A stretch of DNA of 46,007 nt from Alkalinema sp. RU_4_3 (GCA_012031975.1 JAAUSA010000013.1:1-46007); one strand, 5' to 3'; numbered from the stretch's first letter, positions 1-8,970 are shown. Notes: a model not told the origin generated them from the letters alone. Numbers and translations: made by a program.

Positions 1-1
1 A

Positions 2-124
2 CCGTTTGAGGATCTTAATGGCATGCGATACCACGACCACTGGTTGAAAAACCTGCTTATCGCCAGTTCTATGAATGGTAGAAATACTGGTAAGCCTGTT
101 TCACTCAAAACTATGGAGAACTAG
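2..124 (+). CDS. Open frame running in from the left edge, C-terminal fragment, unknown
   Basis: An open frame enters from the left edge and ends at a TAG at 122-124; about 40 codons are visible. I do not recognise the residues. The same frame continues open directly after the TAG into the ATP-binding protein fragment (125-1111). Two readings are possible: this is the tail of a different upstream gene, or it is an upstream part of the same gene split by a nonsense codon (CAG to TAG would restore it). I did not recognise AlbA_2-domain residues in it, which slightly favours a separate or rearranged gene. Confidence 0.3.
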   Translation, partial: PFEDLNGMRYHDHWLKNLLIASSMNGRNTGKPVSLKTMEN

Positions 125-1111
125 CAAGATTGGTTTTCTCAACCCGCTCGGATAGATGCCAGCCCTGAAGACATCATCGCTCTCCTCGACACCCAGACCT
201 ACTTTGAACTCCTCGGTATCCCCTACCCCACCCACCGTGATGCCGTCCTTGAAAGACTCAAAAGCCAAGACCTGATCCAACCCTCTGCCCAAGGGTGGAA
301 TATCACCAATATGGCCGCGATCCTCCTGGCAAGGAAACTTGATGCCTTTTCTCGAAGCCTAGCGCGCAAAGCCCCACGCTTCATCATCTATGAAGGCATC
401 AGCAACTCCAAAACCCGCGCTGAACAGATTGGGACAAAAGGCTATGCCGTTGGGTTTGAAGGGTTAGTCACCTTCGTCCATACCGCCGCACCCCAAAATC
501 GCTTCATTGAAGAAGTCGTCCGCGAAGAAGTAAAAATGTTCCCACGACAAGCACTTCGAGAGCTGATCGCCAATGCCCTAGTCCATCAAGACTTTCTTGC
601 TACAGGCACTTCACCCATGATCGAGATGTATAGCGATCGGGTCGAAATATCCAATCCCGGCATACCTCCGATCGCTGTCGATCGATTTATTGATGAAAAC
701 CGTTCCCGTAACGAAAAACTTGCCGATCTCATGCGATGGTTCCACATCTGCGAAGAAAAAGGCAGTGGCATTGATAAAGTCATAGAAGCCGCAGAAGTCT
801 TTCAACTCCCCGCCCCTGATTTTCGCGTTGGCACCATTCACACCACCGCCGTTCTATTTGCCCATCAAGAGTTTTCCGATATGAGCAAATCTGATCGGAT
901 TCGAGCCTGCTACCAACACTGCTGTTTGTTGTATGTCACAAACAGACGGATGTCTAACCAAACCCTTCGCGATCGATTTAGATTTGACGAATCCAAAAAT
1001 GTTCTCGTCTCTCAAGTGATTAGTGCTACCAAGGATGCAGGTTTGATCAAGGCTGATTACTCCGTCTCAAACTCGACTCGCTATGTTCGTTACCTCCCCT
1101 TTTGGGCCTAA
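125..1111 (+). pseudogene. ATP-binding protein of the AlbA_2/HATPase_c_4 type, N-terminally truncated
   Basis: About 328 codons are open after the TAG at 122. The first ATG is at 311, which gives a 266-residue product. The content matches the C-terminal two thirds of the AlbA_2-domain ATP-binding proteins (often annotated as RecG-like or as putative transcriptional regulators): a winged-helix-like stretch just after 125, then a GHKL-type ATPase region with RELIANALVHQDF (the N-box-like helix), EMYSDRVEISNPG (the D and G motif) and EEKGSGIDKV (the glycine loop), and a C-terminal winged helix ending in a conserved aromatic-rich tail. The N-terminal AlbA_2 domain of roughly 130-150 residues is not visible. 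Such genes are often found beside type I restriction genes, which fits the HsdR-like gene downstream. No start codon exists between 125 and 311, so if translated it would lack the AlbA_2 domain. Function in this organism is unknown. Confidence 0.6.
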
Positions 1112-1287
1112 AAGTGCTTAAACGCAAACCAATTTTAGCCCTATCCAAAGCTTGAAACCCCTGCAAAATAAGCAAAAAAGTGCTTAAACACAAATCCAAT
1201 CCATAGATAATATCAATCAAATCCATAGATAAATTGATAGGTTCTGATGCCGTCTTTCAGGGTTTAAATTGTCTCCGCAGTGCGGAG
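1110..1287. repeat. Intergenic direct repeats and a small hairpin before the HsdR-like gene
   Basis: The 240-bp gap between the ATP-binding fragment and the HsdR-like gene has no gene. It holds two near-identical copies of AAAAGTGCTTAAAC(G/A)CAAA at 1110-1133 and 1175-1200. There are two copies of ATCCATAGATAA at 1199-1210 and 1221-1232. A perfect hairpin with stem CTCCGC/GCGGAG and loop AGT lies at 1273-1287, about 65 bp before the next start codon. The role is unknown. The repeats could be binding sites or relics of slippage or duplication. Confidence 0.5.
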
Positions 1288-1351
1288 GCAATTACAATAG
1301 ACACAATCTCAATCCTGAAATCCACGGAGTCTCCCAAACCTCCATTACCCC

Positions 1352-3671
1352 ATGAACGAAGCCGAAACCCGCGCCGAACTCATCGACCCCGCCCTCAAAG
1401 CCGCCGGATGGGGCACCATCGAACAGAGCCGTATCCGCCGCGAACTCATCGTCCCCGGTCGCCTCCTCGGCCATGGCAAACGCGCCCCCTCAGAATCCGC
1501 CGACTACGTCCTCGTCTACAAAGGCGAAAAACTCGCTGTCATCGAAGCCAAAAAACGCGACCTCCCCGACACCGAAGGCGTCGGCCAAGCCAAAAACTAC
1601 GCCGAAAAACTCGAAACCCGCTTCGCCTACTCCACCAACGGTCGCCGCATCTACCAAATCGATCGCCACACCGGGGCCGAAACCTACATCGAACATTACC
1701 CACCCCGACCAACTCTGGCACCTCACCTTCAGCCAGGAAAATCTCTGGAGAGACCGTTTCGCCACCATCCCCTTTGAAGACCGCAGCGGCACCTGGGAAG
1801 CCCGCTACTACCAACACAACGCCATCAAACACGTCCTCGAAGCCCTCTGCAACGGCCAAACCCGCATCCTCCTCACCATGGCCACAGGCACAGGCAAAAC
1901 CTTCATCGCCTTCCAACTCGCCTGGAAACTCTTCCAAAGCCGCTGGAACCTCAGCCAACAACCCACCCGACTTCCACGCATCCTCTTTCTCGCCGATCGC
2001 AACATCCTCGCCAACCAAGCCTACAACGACTTCTCCGCCTTCCCCGACGATGCCCTCGTCCGCATCGACCCCGACGAAATCCGCAAAAAAGGCCGCGTCC
2101 CCAAAAACGCCAGCATCTTCTTCACTATCTTCCAGACCTTCATGACCGGAAAAGACGAAGCAGGCAACCCCACCCCAAAATTCAACGACTACTCCCCCGA
2201 CTTCTTCGACTTCATCATCATCGACGAATGCCATCGCGGCGGCGCAAAAGACGAAAGCACCTGGCGCGGCATCCTCGAATACTTCTCCCCCGCCTTCCAA
2301 CTCGGCCTCACCGCCACCCCAAAACGCAAACACAACGCCGACACCTACGCCTACTTCGGCAATCCCGTCTACACCTACGCCCTCAAAGACGGCATCAACG
2401 ACGGCTACCTCACCCCCTTCAAAGTCCGCCAAATCGAAACCACCCTCGACGAATACACCTACAGCCCCGACGACGACATCCTCGAAGGCGAAATCGACGA
2501 CACCAAAACCTACACCGAAGCCGACTTCAACCGCATCATCGAAATCGAAGACCGCGAACGCTATCGTGTCCAGATTTTCATGGAAGCGATCGATCAAAAC
2601 CAAAAAACGATCGTCTTCTGCGCCAACCAAGAACACGCCCTCGCCGTCCGAAATCTGATCAACCAAATGAAGATCAGCACCCACCCCAACTACTGCGTCC
2701 GCGTCACCGCCAACGAAGGCAAACTCGGCGAACAGCACCTCCTGACCTTCAAGGACAACGAGAAAACCATTCCCACCATTCTCACCACCTCCCAAAAATT
2801 ATCCACTGGCGTTGACGCCCGTAACGTTCGTAACATCGTCCTCATGCGCCCGATCAACTCCATGATCGAATTCAAACAAATCATCGGTCGTGGTACCCGC
2901 CTGTTTGACGGCAAAGACTACTTCACCATCTACGACTTCGTCAAAGCCTACGAACACTTCAAAGATCCCGAATGGGACGGAGAACCCCAAGAACCTACAC
3001 CCGTCACATCCAGAGGACCACGCGAACTGGAAGGCGGCTACGATCCACCGCCTAGGGATCCCGACGACACCCCCCGCATTCTCAAAATCAGAATCAAACT
3101 CGCCGACGGCAAACATCGCATCCTACAAAATCAAAGCAGTACCAGCTTTTGGAGCCCGGACGGCAAACCACTTACAGCAGCGGAATTCGTTGAGCGGCTC
3201 TTTGGCGAAGTTCCAGAACTCTTCAAAAACGAAGCAGAGCTACGCGCTTTATGGAGTCGCCCTGACACGCGTAAAGCCTTACTTGAAGGACTGGAAGAGC
3301 GCGGATATGGCTACGATCAGCTCATCGAAATTAGCCGCCTGATTGATGCTGAAAAAAGTGATCTCTATGATGTTCTAGCCTATATTGCCTACACGACAGA
3401 ACCGATCAGCCGCTACACTCGCGTCACAATGCGCAAGCTATTTATCCTCTCCAAATACCATGGCAAACAGCAGGAATTCTTAGACTTTGTGCTGGAGCAA
3501 TACATTAAAGAAGGGGTTGGCGAACTCGATCGGTCAAAATTGCCACAATTATTAGAGCTAAAATATCACGCTGTTCGTGACGCAGTAGAAGTCTTAGGCA
3601 GCGTACAGACTATTAGCGAAGTATTTATTGGATTCCAGCAATACCTGTATTATCAAGACCAAGCAGCTTGA
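1352..3671 (+). pseudogene. Type I restriction enzyme R subunit-like helicase/nuclease, frameshifted
   Basis: This is an HsdR/EcoEI-like R subunit of about 773 codons once one frame break is repaired. Residues 1-115 (1352-1699) are an HSDR_N nuclease domain with the D...EAKK signature (SADYVLV, then VIEAKKRD). The frame then shifts within the C-rich tract at 1700-1706, and the second frame continues with the SF2 helicase core: Walker A MATGTGKTF, DECH box IIDECHRG, motif III LTATPKR, and motif VI-like IIGRGTRLF. The C-terminal part matches the EcoEI_R_C region. In the intact enzyme this subunit uses ATP to translocate and cut unmodified DNA together with HsdM and HsdS, neither of which is in the window. 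The gene is unusually rich in C-ending codons up to about position 2560, unlike its last third. A single-base insertion or two-base deletion explains the break; it may be an assembly error or true inactivation. Confidence 0.8.
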
Positions 3672-3695
3672 TTCTTAGGTCATATCGAAAATAAG

Positions 3696-3758
3696 AAAGA
3701 GAAAAAGTAGAGAACAATAATAAAAGGAAAGGAATACAAAAGAGAAAAAGCAGAGAAC
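3696..3758. repeat. 20-bp A-rich direct repeat pair
   Basis: Two copies of AAAGAGAAAAAG(T/C)AGAGAAC lie at 3696-3715 and 3739-3758, identical at 19 of 20 positions, in the gap after the HsdR-like gene. Nothing else is recognisable there. The role is unknown. Confidence 0.5.
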
Positions 3759-3785
3759 TAGTTTTCCTTATCTGCGAAATAGTTT

Positions 3786-3834
3786 TTATAGTGATAGGGA
3801 GGCCACTAGACAGCCTTCTCGTTTTCACTATAAT
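3786..3834 (+). promoter_or_regulatory. Inverted repeat and TATAAT box before the exported-protein gene
   Basis: TTATAGTGA at 3786-3794 and its exact complement TCACTATAA at 3825-3833 form a 9-bp inverted repeat with a 30-bp spacer. The right arm contains a perfect TATAAT at 3829-3834, 18 bp before the ATG at 3853. No good -35 box is visible at 16-18 bp. A regulator bound across both arms would cover the -10 element, but this is inference. Confidence 0.35.
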
Positions 3835-3852
3835 TCACGCCTGAAAATCGCT

Positions 3853-4384
3853 ATGATAGTAAACACCCCCAAGCTCCGTTCGATCGCCCCCATTATCCTT
3901 GCAGGCCTGACCCTATTCGCCCTACTCAATGGGCTCACACCCAGCTACGCCACAGCCTCCCAGGGCGAACTCGTCGGAGAATGGCGCGCCAAAATTCAAT
4001 TCAAAGACGGCATCCTAGAGCCCTACAAAGATTTAGAATTCATGTACAGCTTTAATTCCGGCGGCACCCTCACCGAATCCAGCAACCACGACAGCAATCC
4101 CCCCGTCCCCCCCCGCCTACGGCATCTGGCGACAAACCGCCCCCCGCGAATTCCAAATCAAATACGAATACTACGCCACCGAAGCCCCAGCCGACATCGC
4201 CACCCTCCTCAACGGCGGTGGCTGGAAACCCTCCGCCAGAGGCGTACTCAAGGAAACCATTAAACTGTCCAATGACGGCAAAACCTATACCTCCACAGTT
4301 CGCCTCGATCTATTCAATCCCGCAGGCCAGCCGATCGCCGGCGGCGGCACGGCTCTCGCCTCTGGCAGAAAGCTGGTCTTCTAG
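3853..4384 (+). pseudogene. Exported lipocalin-like protein, frameshifted in a C8 run
   Basis: The gene starts with a signal peptide (hydrophobic segment in residues 9-28, AYATA-like cleavage region) followed by GELVGEWRAKIQF. The first frame runs to the C8 homopolymer at 4107-4114. From there the +1 frame continues with YGIWRQTAPREFQIKYEY and ends at TAG 4382-4384. Joined, the product is about 176 residues and looks like the small secreted beta-barrel proteins in which a GxW start and a YGIW-type segment frame a lipocalin-like fold. One C too many (or two too few) explains the break. Left as it is, the first frame would end in a meaningless Arg/Pro-rich tail at 4263. No function can be assigned. 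A strong terminator follows. Confidence 0.65.
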
Positions 4385-4422
4385 GCTAGCAAGAAAAGGA
4401 TCCTTCAATTCACCGTCAAACC

Positions 4423-4460
4423 AAAGGCGATCGCCCCCCAAGGAAACGATCGCCTTTTTT
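4423..4460 (+). terminator. Rho-independent terminator after the exported-protein gene
   Basis: The 11-bp stem AAAGGCGATCG (4423-4433) pairs with CGATCGCCTTT (4447-4457), with a 13-nt loop, and the T tract runs to 4460. It lies 39 bp after the stop of the upstream gene and just before the convergent psb27 stop. The A-rich left arm could let it serve in both directions. Confidence 0.8.
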
Positions 4461-4478
4461 CTTCTACCTAACTAAAAA

Positions 4479-4883
4479 TTATTGGCCGCGATTCAAAGAA
4501 ATCCGCACCTGCTTAAACTCATCCAAGATCCTGGCCTTCATCTTGTCCGGCACCGCCCGATTCGGGTAGGAACTATAGTGACCCGCCAGGGAATTCAGCG
4601 CCGTCCGCATCGTCGTGAAAGAAGACAGCTTCATCACCGAGCCATTGCGCCGATAGCGGGAAGCAAAATCATTGATCTTCATCCGAGCCTCAGACAGTAG
4701 CTTAGGACGATCGGGATTATCAGAGGTCAAATCGATGGCCCCACTGAGCACCTCGATCACATCCACCACATCATCCGCATACTTCCCCGTCAGACTGTCG
4801 GCATTAGCCGCCCCCGACAACCCTGTCAGACCAATGACCACCACACAGACAATCGCCATTAGGCGAGACAGAAAACGCTTCAT
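4479..4883 (-). CDS. psb27: Photosystem II assembly protein Psb27
   Basis: Psb27 binds the lumenal side of CP43 in PSII assembly and repair intermediates and keeps the manganese cluster from assembling too early. The mature part shows the family's four-helix signature: LTGKYADDVVDVIEVL, then INDFASRYRRN, and the very conserved SFTTMRTALNSLAGHYSSYP. The length of 134 residues is typical. I chose the ATG at 4883 (MKRFLSRLMA) because homologues start there; an upstream ATG in frame adds 11 residues that do not look like a leader. The N-terminus is a signal peptide ending near GAANADS. Cyanobacterial Psb27 usually carries a lipobox cysteine at this point; none is present here, so signal peptidase I processing at ANA-D is more likely than lipidation. 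The gene lies 57 bp downstream of pstB on the same strand. Confidence 0.9.
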   Translation of the reverse strand: MKRFLSRLMAIVCVVVIGLTGLSGAANADSLTGKYADDVVDVIEVLSGAIDLTSDNPDRPKLLSEARMKINDFASRYRRNGSVMKLSSFTTMRTALNSLAGHYSSYPNRAVPDKMKARILDEFKQVRISLNRGQ

Positions 4884-4940
4884 ACCTAAAATCTGACCAC
4901 TCAATAAAGACCGCACCCTATCCTACCGTGTTTCTTCCCC

Positions 4941-5747
4941 CTAACCAAACCGACCACTCACATAGGCCTGGGTCGCCTGTTCCTTCGGATTCTGGAAAAT
5001 CATCTCCGTGCGATCGTACTCCACCACATGGCCCACCCGACCCTGGGGCGTCGCCTCCACATTGAAAAAGGCCGTATAGTCCGAGGCCCGCGAAGCCTGC
5101 TGCATATTGTGGGTGACAATGATGATCGTGAACTGTTCCTTCAGTTCCTGGAGCAAATCCTCCACCTTCAGGGTCGAAATCGGATCAAGCGCCGAACAGG
5201 GCTCATCCATCAAGATCACATCGGGCTGCATGGCGATCGTCCGGGCAATACAAAGCCGCTGCTGCTGACCACCCGAGAGAGCCGTCCCGCTTTCCTTGAG
5301 CTTGTCCTTGACCTCATCCCACAGCGCCGCACCCCGGAGCGACTGCTCCACCAACTGATTCATATTCCCCTTGTAGCCCACCAATCGGGGACCAAAGGCA
5401 ATATTGTCATAGATACTCTTGGGAAAAGGATTAGGCTTCTGGAACACCATCCCGATCCGACGGCGGACCTCCACGGGATCGACCTCCGGCGCATACAGAT
5501 CCTGGCCGTGGTAGAACACCTGACCCCGCAGGCTGAAGCTCTTAATCAAGTCATTCAGTCGGTTGAAGCAGCGCAGCACCGTGCTCTTCCCGCAGCCCGA
5601 GGGGCCAATAAAGGCTGTAATAGCGTTTTTGGGAACCGCGAGCGTCACATCCCGCACCGCATGGAACTTGCCGTAATAGATATTCAGATTTTCCGCCTGG
5701 AGAACGGTATTCGTCATCTGAGCCGGGGACTTGAGTTGAGCCGTCAT
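4941..5747 (-). CDS. pstB: Phosphate ABC transporter ATP-binding protein PstB
   Basis: This is the ATPase of the high-affinity phosphate importer, acting at the inner face of the plasma membrane with PstA and PstC. Visible motifs, counted from the chosen start: Walker A GPSGCGKS (48-55), Q-loop in [20 protein letters not shown] (a PstB hallmark), signature LSGGQQQR, Walker [14 protein letters not shown], and the switch histidine in [10 protein letters not shown]. Length is 268 residues. I chose ATG 5747 (MTAQLKSP); an ATG at 5717 (MTNTVLQ) and an upstream alternative at 5783 are also in frame. It is the last gene of the pstS-C-A-B operon, 58 bp after pstA. No phoU follows. Confidence 0.95.
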   Translation of the reverse strand: MTAQLKSPAQMTNTVLQAENLNIYYGKFHAVRDVTLAVPKNAITAFIGPSGCGKSTVLRCFNRLNDLIKSFSLRGQVFYHGQDLYAPEVDPVEVRRRIGMVFQKPNPFPKSIYDNIAFGPRLVGYKGNMNQLVEQSLRGAALWDEVKDKLKESGTALSGGQQQRLCIARTIAMQPDVILMDEPCSALDPISTLKVEDLLQELKEQFTIIIVTHNMQQASRASDYTAFFNVEATPQGRVGHVVEYDRTEMIFQNPKEQATQAYVSGRFG

Positions 5748-5805
5748 AAAATTTACCAATTTGTGTTGAGTCAGAAAAATCAAACCATTTTCTACAAACC
5801 CTTAC

Positions 5806-6675
5806 CTAAGCTCGCCGTCTCACCACAAGACGCGCGATCACATTCAATGCAAATACAAACAGGACGAGTAATAGGGATGCCGACCAAGCCAGCGACTTCT
5901 GATTATCAAAGGGCGAGGTCGCAAACTTGTAGACCAGCAAAGAGAGGGTGTTGGTCTGATCCCACACAGAGCCAATCCAAGTATGCCACCCCAACACCGT
6001 AAAGATCACCGGAGCGGTTTCCCCCGTGGCCCGAGCCACCGACAGCATTACCCCAGTTAGGATACCGGGCAGCGCAGCGGGCAACACGACACGACTGACG
6101 GTTTGGAACTTGGTAGACCCCAGGCCCACCGATGCCTGGCGGATCTCCGACGGCACCAGCTCCAAGGCCTCCGTCGCCGTCCGCACGATCACGGGTAGCA
6201 TCAGCACCGCCAGGGCCAGTCCCCCAGCCACGGCGGAATAGCGTTTGGTTGTCGCCACGACCGCACCGTACATAAAGGCGCCCACCACGATCGAGGGCAC
6301 CCCACTCAGCACATTTGTAGCAAACCCGATCCAGCGAGCCGCCCGCGTATCCCGCACAAACTCGGATAAAGAACCGCCGCCAACTACGCCAAAGGGGACG
6401 GCTAGGGCGATCGCAATCCCCACTGTGTAAAGCGTACCCTGAATCGCATTGCCCACCCCACCACCAAGTTCTCGGGGCGCTGGCTGAACTTGCGTCAACA
6501 GCGACAGGTCAAATCTCGACAGACCATTGACCAACACATAGCCCAGCACCGCAATCAAGGGCACCAGGGCAAGCAGCGCACAGAGCATGACCACCCCACT
6601 CATGGTGGTCGAAAATAGGGTCCTCGGAGCCCAGGGATTGCGCTGGAGACTGCGATTTTGTAAAAGCTCACTCAT
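5806..6675 (-). CDS. pstA: Phosphate ABC transporter permease PstA
   Basis: This is an inner-membrane permease of the Pst importer, 289 residues with about six membrane spans. The EAA loop contacting PstB is visible as EIRQASVGLGSTKFQTVSRV, followed by LPAALPGILTG and ARATGETAPVIFT, all characteristic of PstA. The start ATG at 6675 is 2 bp after the pstC stop, indicating translational coupling. Nothing is unusual in the protein. Confidence 0.95.
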   Translation of the reverse strand: MSELLQNRSLQRNPWAPRTLFSTTMSGVVMLCALLALVPLIAVLGYVLVNGLSRFDLSLLTQVQPAPRELGGGVGNAIQGTLYTVGIAIALAVPFGVVGGGSLSEFVRDTRAARWIGFATNVLSGVPSIVVGAFMYGAVVATTKRYSAVAGGLALAVLMLPVIVRTATEALELVPSEIRQASVGLGSTKFQTVSRVVLPAALPGILTGVMLSVARATGETAPVIFTVLGWHTWIGSVWDQTNTLSLLVYKFATSPFDNQKSLAWSASLLLVLFVFALNVIARLVVRRRA

Positions 6676-6677
6676 GA

Positions 6678-7633
6678 CTACACCTTCATGCGGACGCGCC
6701 GCACAATTAATTCGGCCAGAACATTCACTACCAGCGTGATCAAGAACAGCACAAAGGCCGCATACATCAGCGCTGAAATCTCCAAATCCTTGGCCTCAGC
6801 AAACTTGTTCGCGAGCAGTGAGGCAATGGTCGAACCCTGATCGAAAATCGAAATGTTAATCCGGTTAGCATTGCCGATCACCATCGTGGTGGCCATGGTT
6901 TCACCCATTGCCCGGCCTAGGGCCAGCATCACCCCACCCACAATGCCCGAAGAAGCCGTGGGTATAACCACCTTCAAGAGGGATTCCCATCGAGTTGCAC
7001 CTAGGCCGTAGGCCGCCTGACGCAGTTCCGGAGGCACCGACGACAGGGCATCGCGGGCGATCGCCGCAATAATCGGCAGAATCATGATCGCCAGAATCAC
7101 CCCTGCCACGTACATCCCCGGCCCGATCGGCTGTGTACTAAAAAATGGGATCCAACCTAAACCCCTATGGAGATTCAGCCCAACGCCCTGCAATAGCGGG
7201 GTCAGCACATAAATCCCCCACAGACCATAGACCACACTGGGAATCGCCGCCAACAGCTCCACCATAAATACCAAGGGACGCTGCAACTTGGGGGGTAAAA
7301 AATCTTCGCTCAAAAAATCGAAACCCCTAGGCCAATCGGCAGGGCCAAGGCCAGGGCGATCGTACTACTGATCAAGGTGCCATAGATCTGAGGCAAGGCA
7401 CCATAGGTGTCCGTATCTAGACTCCACTTTCCGGATGTCAAGAAACCCAGCCCCAACTTACCCACCGCTGGCATTGAATCTAGCCCAACCTTTGCCGCAA
7501 TCACCAGCAGCAGCAGGGCAACGCCAACCCCAAAAACGCCAGTTAATCGAACAAATCCCGCATCCAACTGGCGCGCCAGGACCGATCGCTGGCGGGGCAT
7601 TTGCGCAGGCCGTTTATCCGTGGATATAGCCAT
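6678..7633 (-). pseudogene. pstC: Phosphate ABC transporter permease PstC, frameshifted in a T6 run
   Basis: This is the second permease of the Pst importer. The first frame begins at ATG 7633 (MAISTDKRPAQ), with one membrane span and the family segment LPQIYGTLISSTIALALALPIGLG, and stops at TGA 7310-7312 after GVSIF. The next frame resumes immediately with SEDFLPPKLQRPLVFMVELL, AIPSVVYGLWG, and the EAA loop ELRQAAYGLGATRWES, and ends at 6678. Intact PstC proteins read ...IFLSE.. here, which is restored by one extra T in the run of six at minus-strand positions 7317-7312. The repaired protein is about 319 residues, normal for PstC. Since pstS, pstA and pstB are intact and a Pho box precedes the operon, a sequencing indel is more likely than real loss. 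A TTG at 7313 could in theory restart translation of the second part. Confidence 0.9.
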
Positions 7634-7750
7634 AGGTTCCGTGTAAAAACATGATGTGTAGTGGCCCAATCGTCCCAACAGTTCTCTCAAACCAGGCCTA
7701 TCCTAGTATGGAAAGCGACTCTCACCCTGTCATAAACCTTACATCTTTCA

Positions 7751-7777
7751 GGGACTTCAGCCGTAAGCTAAAGTCCC
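7751..7777 (-). other. Stem-loop in the pstS-pstC intergenic gap
   Basis: In the 155-bp gap between pstS and pstC, GGGACTT (7751-7757) pairs with AAGTCCC (7771-7777). An inner AGC/GCT pair (7759-7761 with 7767-7769) closes a 5-nt loop, with a 1x1 mismatch between the two stems. No T tract follows on the minus strand, so it is not a classic terminator. In binding-protein-dependent operons such hairpins often protect the upstream mRNA and let the binding protein be made in excess; that role here is inference. Confidence 0.5.
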
Positions 7778-7788
7778 CTCCGTCAAAC

Positions 7789-8901
7789 TTACTTCGCGAC
7801 CTTAATCGCATCCACAGCCGTCAGGACCTTAGCACTCACTTCATCGGGCAAGGGAATGTAGCCCAAGTCGGTCACGGCTGCCTTCCCATCCTTTGCTGAC
7901 CACTTCATGAAGTTCTTGATCTGGTCAACCTTAGTCTGGTCAGGATAGTTTTCATAGAACAGCAGCCAGGTCAAGCTAACAATAGGATAGGCATCCTTTG
8001 CTTCCGGATCGGGCACAGAGAGCGCAAAGTCTTCCGGAATGGTCACACCTGCCAAGGCCTTCGCTGCGGACTCAGGGGTTGGAACAATGAATTCGCCGCC
8101 TTTGTTTTGCACGGAAGCCATGGCTAGCTTATTTTCCTTCGCATAGGAAAACTCGGTGTAGCCAATAGAACCCTTGGTCTGTTGGATCTGAGCTGTGACG
8201 CCTTCGTTCCCTTTGGCCCCGATACCGACACCCCATTCCACGGATTTGCCCGGTTCAAGCGCCCAGGTGGGGCAGGCCTTTTTAATATGCTTCGAGAAGA
8301 TAGAAGTCGTACCGCTGCCGTCAGAACGGGATACAAAGGTCACAGGCACATCAGGCAGGGTGACACCCGCATTGTCCTTGGCGATCTTGGGGTCCTTCCA
8401 AGTCTTGACGCTGCCGTCGATGATGCCACAGAAGGCCTCACGGGAGAGCTTCAGGTTCGCCACCCCATCCAAATTGTAGGCAAACACCACAAACAAACCC
8501 GTCGAAGGCACCTGGATCGCCTTACCACGCTTGACCGGGAACTTCGATCGCTCATCTTCCTTCAGGGCCGAATCCGTCGCGCCAAAATCCACGGTCTCCG
8601 CCAGAAACTGCTTAATCCCGGCACCGCTGCCAATAGACTCATAGCCAATCTGAGTATTATTTGTCTTGCCAAAATCTGAGAACCACTTTTGATAAAGCGG
8701 ATAGGGCGCTGTTGCCCCAGCACCTTTAAGAGAGCCAGCCATGCCCCCCGGAGCCGGAGCAGATGTCGCTGCAGAACCTGTCGATGCCGCATTGGGTGCT
8801 GGCGCTTGCTGGGTGCTAGTGCCACAGGCTGAGAGACCTAGGGCGAGGGAAAAACCTGCAGCCGAGAGAAGCCAGGGGGACCGGAGACGAGAAAATGTCA
8901 T
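7789..8901 (-). CDS. pstS: Phosphate ABC transporter substrate-binding lipoprotein PstS
   Basis: This is the periplasmic phosphate-binding protein, 370 residues from ATG 8901 (MTFSRLRSP). The leader has a type II signal peptide with lipobox LSAC, followed by a flexible Ala/Pro/Thr-rich linker. The mature domain opens with LKGAGATAPYPLYQKW. Phosphate-binding segments are visible as IGSGAGIKQF, the DFGATDSAL region, and SRSDGSGTTSIF (the RSDGSGT signature). An ATG three codons upstream (via an 8910 alternative) is possible but adds nothing. The gene is first in the pst operon, preceded by a Pho box array. It is intact. Confidence 0.95.
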   Translation of the reverse strand: MTFSRLRSPWLLSAAGFSLALGLSACGTSTQQAPAPNAASTGSAATSAPAPGGMAGSLKGAGATAPYPLYQKWFSDFGKTNNTQIGYESIGSGAGIKQFLAETVDFGATDSALKEDERSKFPVKRGKAIQVPSTGLFVVFAYNLDGVANLKLSREAFCGIIDGSVKTWKDPKIAKDNAGVTLPDVPVTFVSRSDGSGTTSIFSKHIKKACPTWALEPGKSVEWGVGIGAKGNEGVTAQIQQTKGSIGYTEFSYAKENKLAMASVQNKGGEFIVPTPESAAKALAGVTIPEDFALSVPDPEAKDAYPIVSLTWLLFYENYPDQTKVDQIKNFMKWSAKDGKAAVTDLGYIPLPDEVSAKVLTAVDAIKVAK

Positions 8902-8929
8902 ACAGCTCACACTTGTAAGTATCGTAGGT

Positions 8930-8970
8930 TACAAACCACGGTATAACCTGACCGTAAAGCCTAGGTTAAG
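8930..8970 (-). promoter_or_regulatory. Pho box array upstream of pstS (predicted PhoB/SphR binding)
   Basis: On the minus strand, 29-69 bp upstream of the pstS start, four 8-bp half-sites occur at exact 11-bp spacing: CTTAACCT (8963-8970), CTTTACGG (8952-8959), GGTTATAC (8941-8948) and GGTTTGTA (8930-8937). The first matches the cyanobacterial Pho box consensus PyTTAAPyPy(T/A), the second partly, and the others are weaker. Tandem 8-bp sites with 3-bp gaps are the known binding pattern of PhoB-type regulators. This predicts induction of the operon by phosphate starvation. Confidence 0.7.

Noticed and set aside
1234-2145. Open frame of 303 codons on the plus strand rich in Arg, Pro and Ser
   Set aside because: It is an out-of-frame reading of the HsdR-like gene with low-complexity composition.
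1539-2795. Long open frame of 418 codons on the minus strand
   Set aside because: It lies opposite the helicase core of the HsdR-like gene, whose motifs are clear. The Val/Gly/Glu-rich translation is the usual mirror of C-ending codons.
5028-6002. Plus-strand open frame of 324 codons across pstB and pstA
   Set aside because: It is a shadow of two well-conserved transporter genes and has no recognisable domain.
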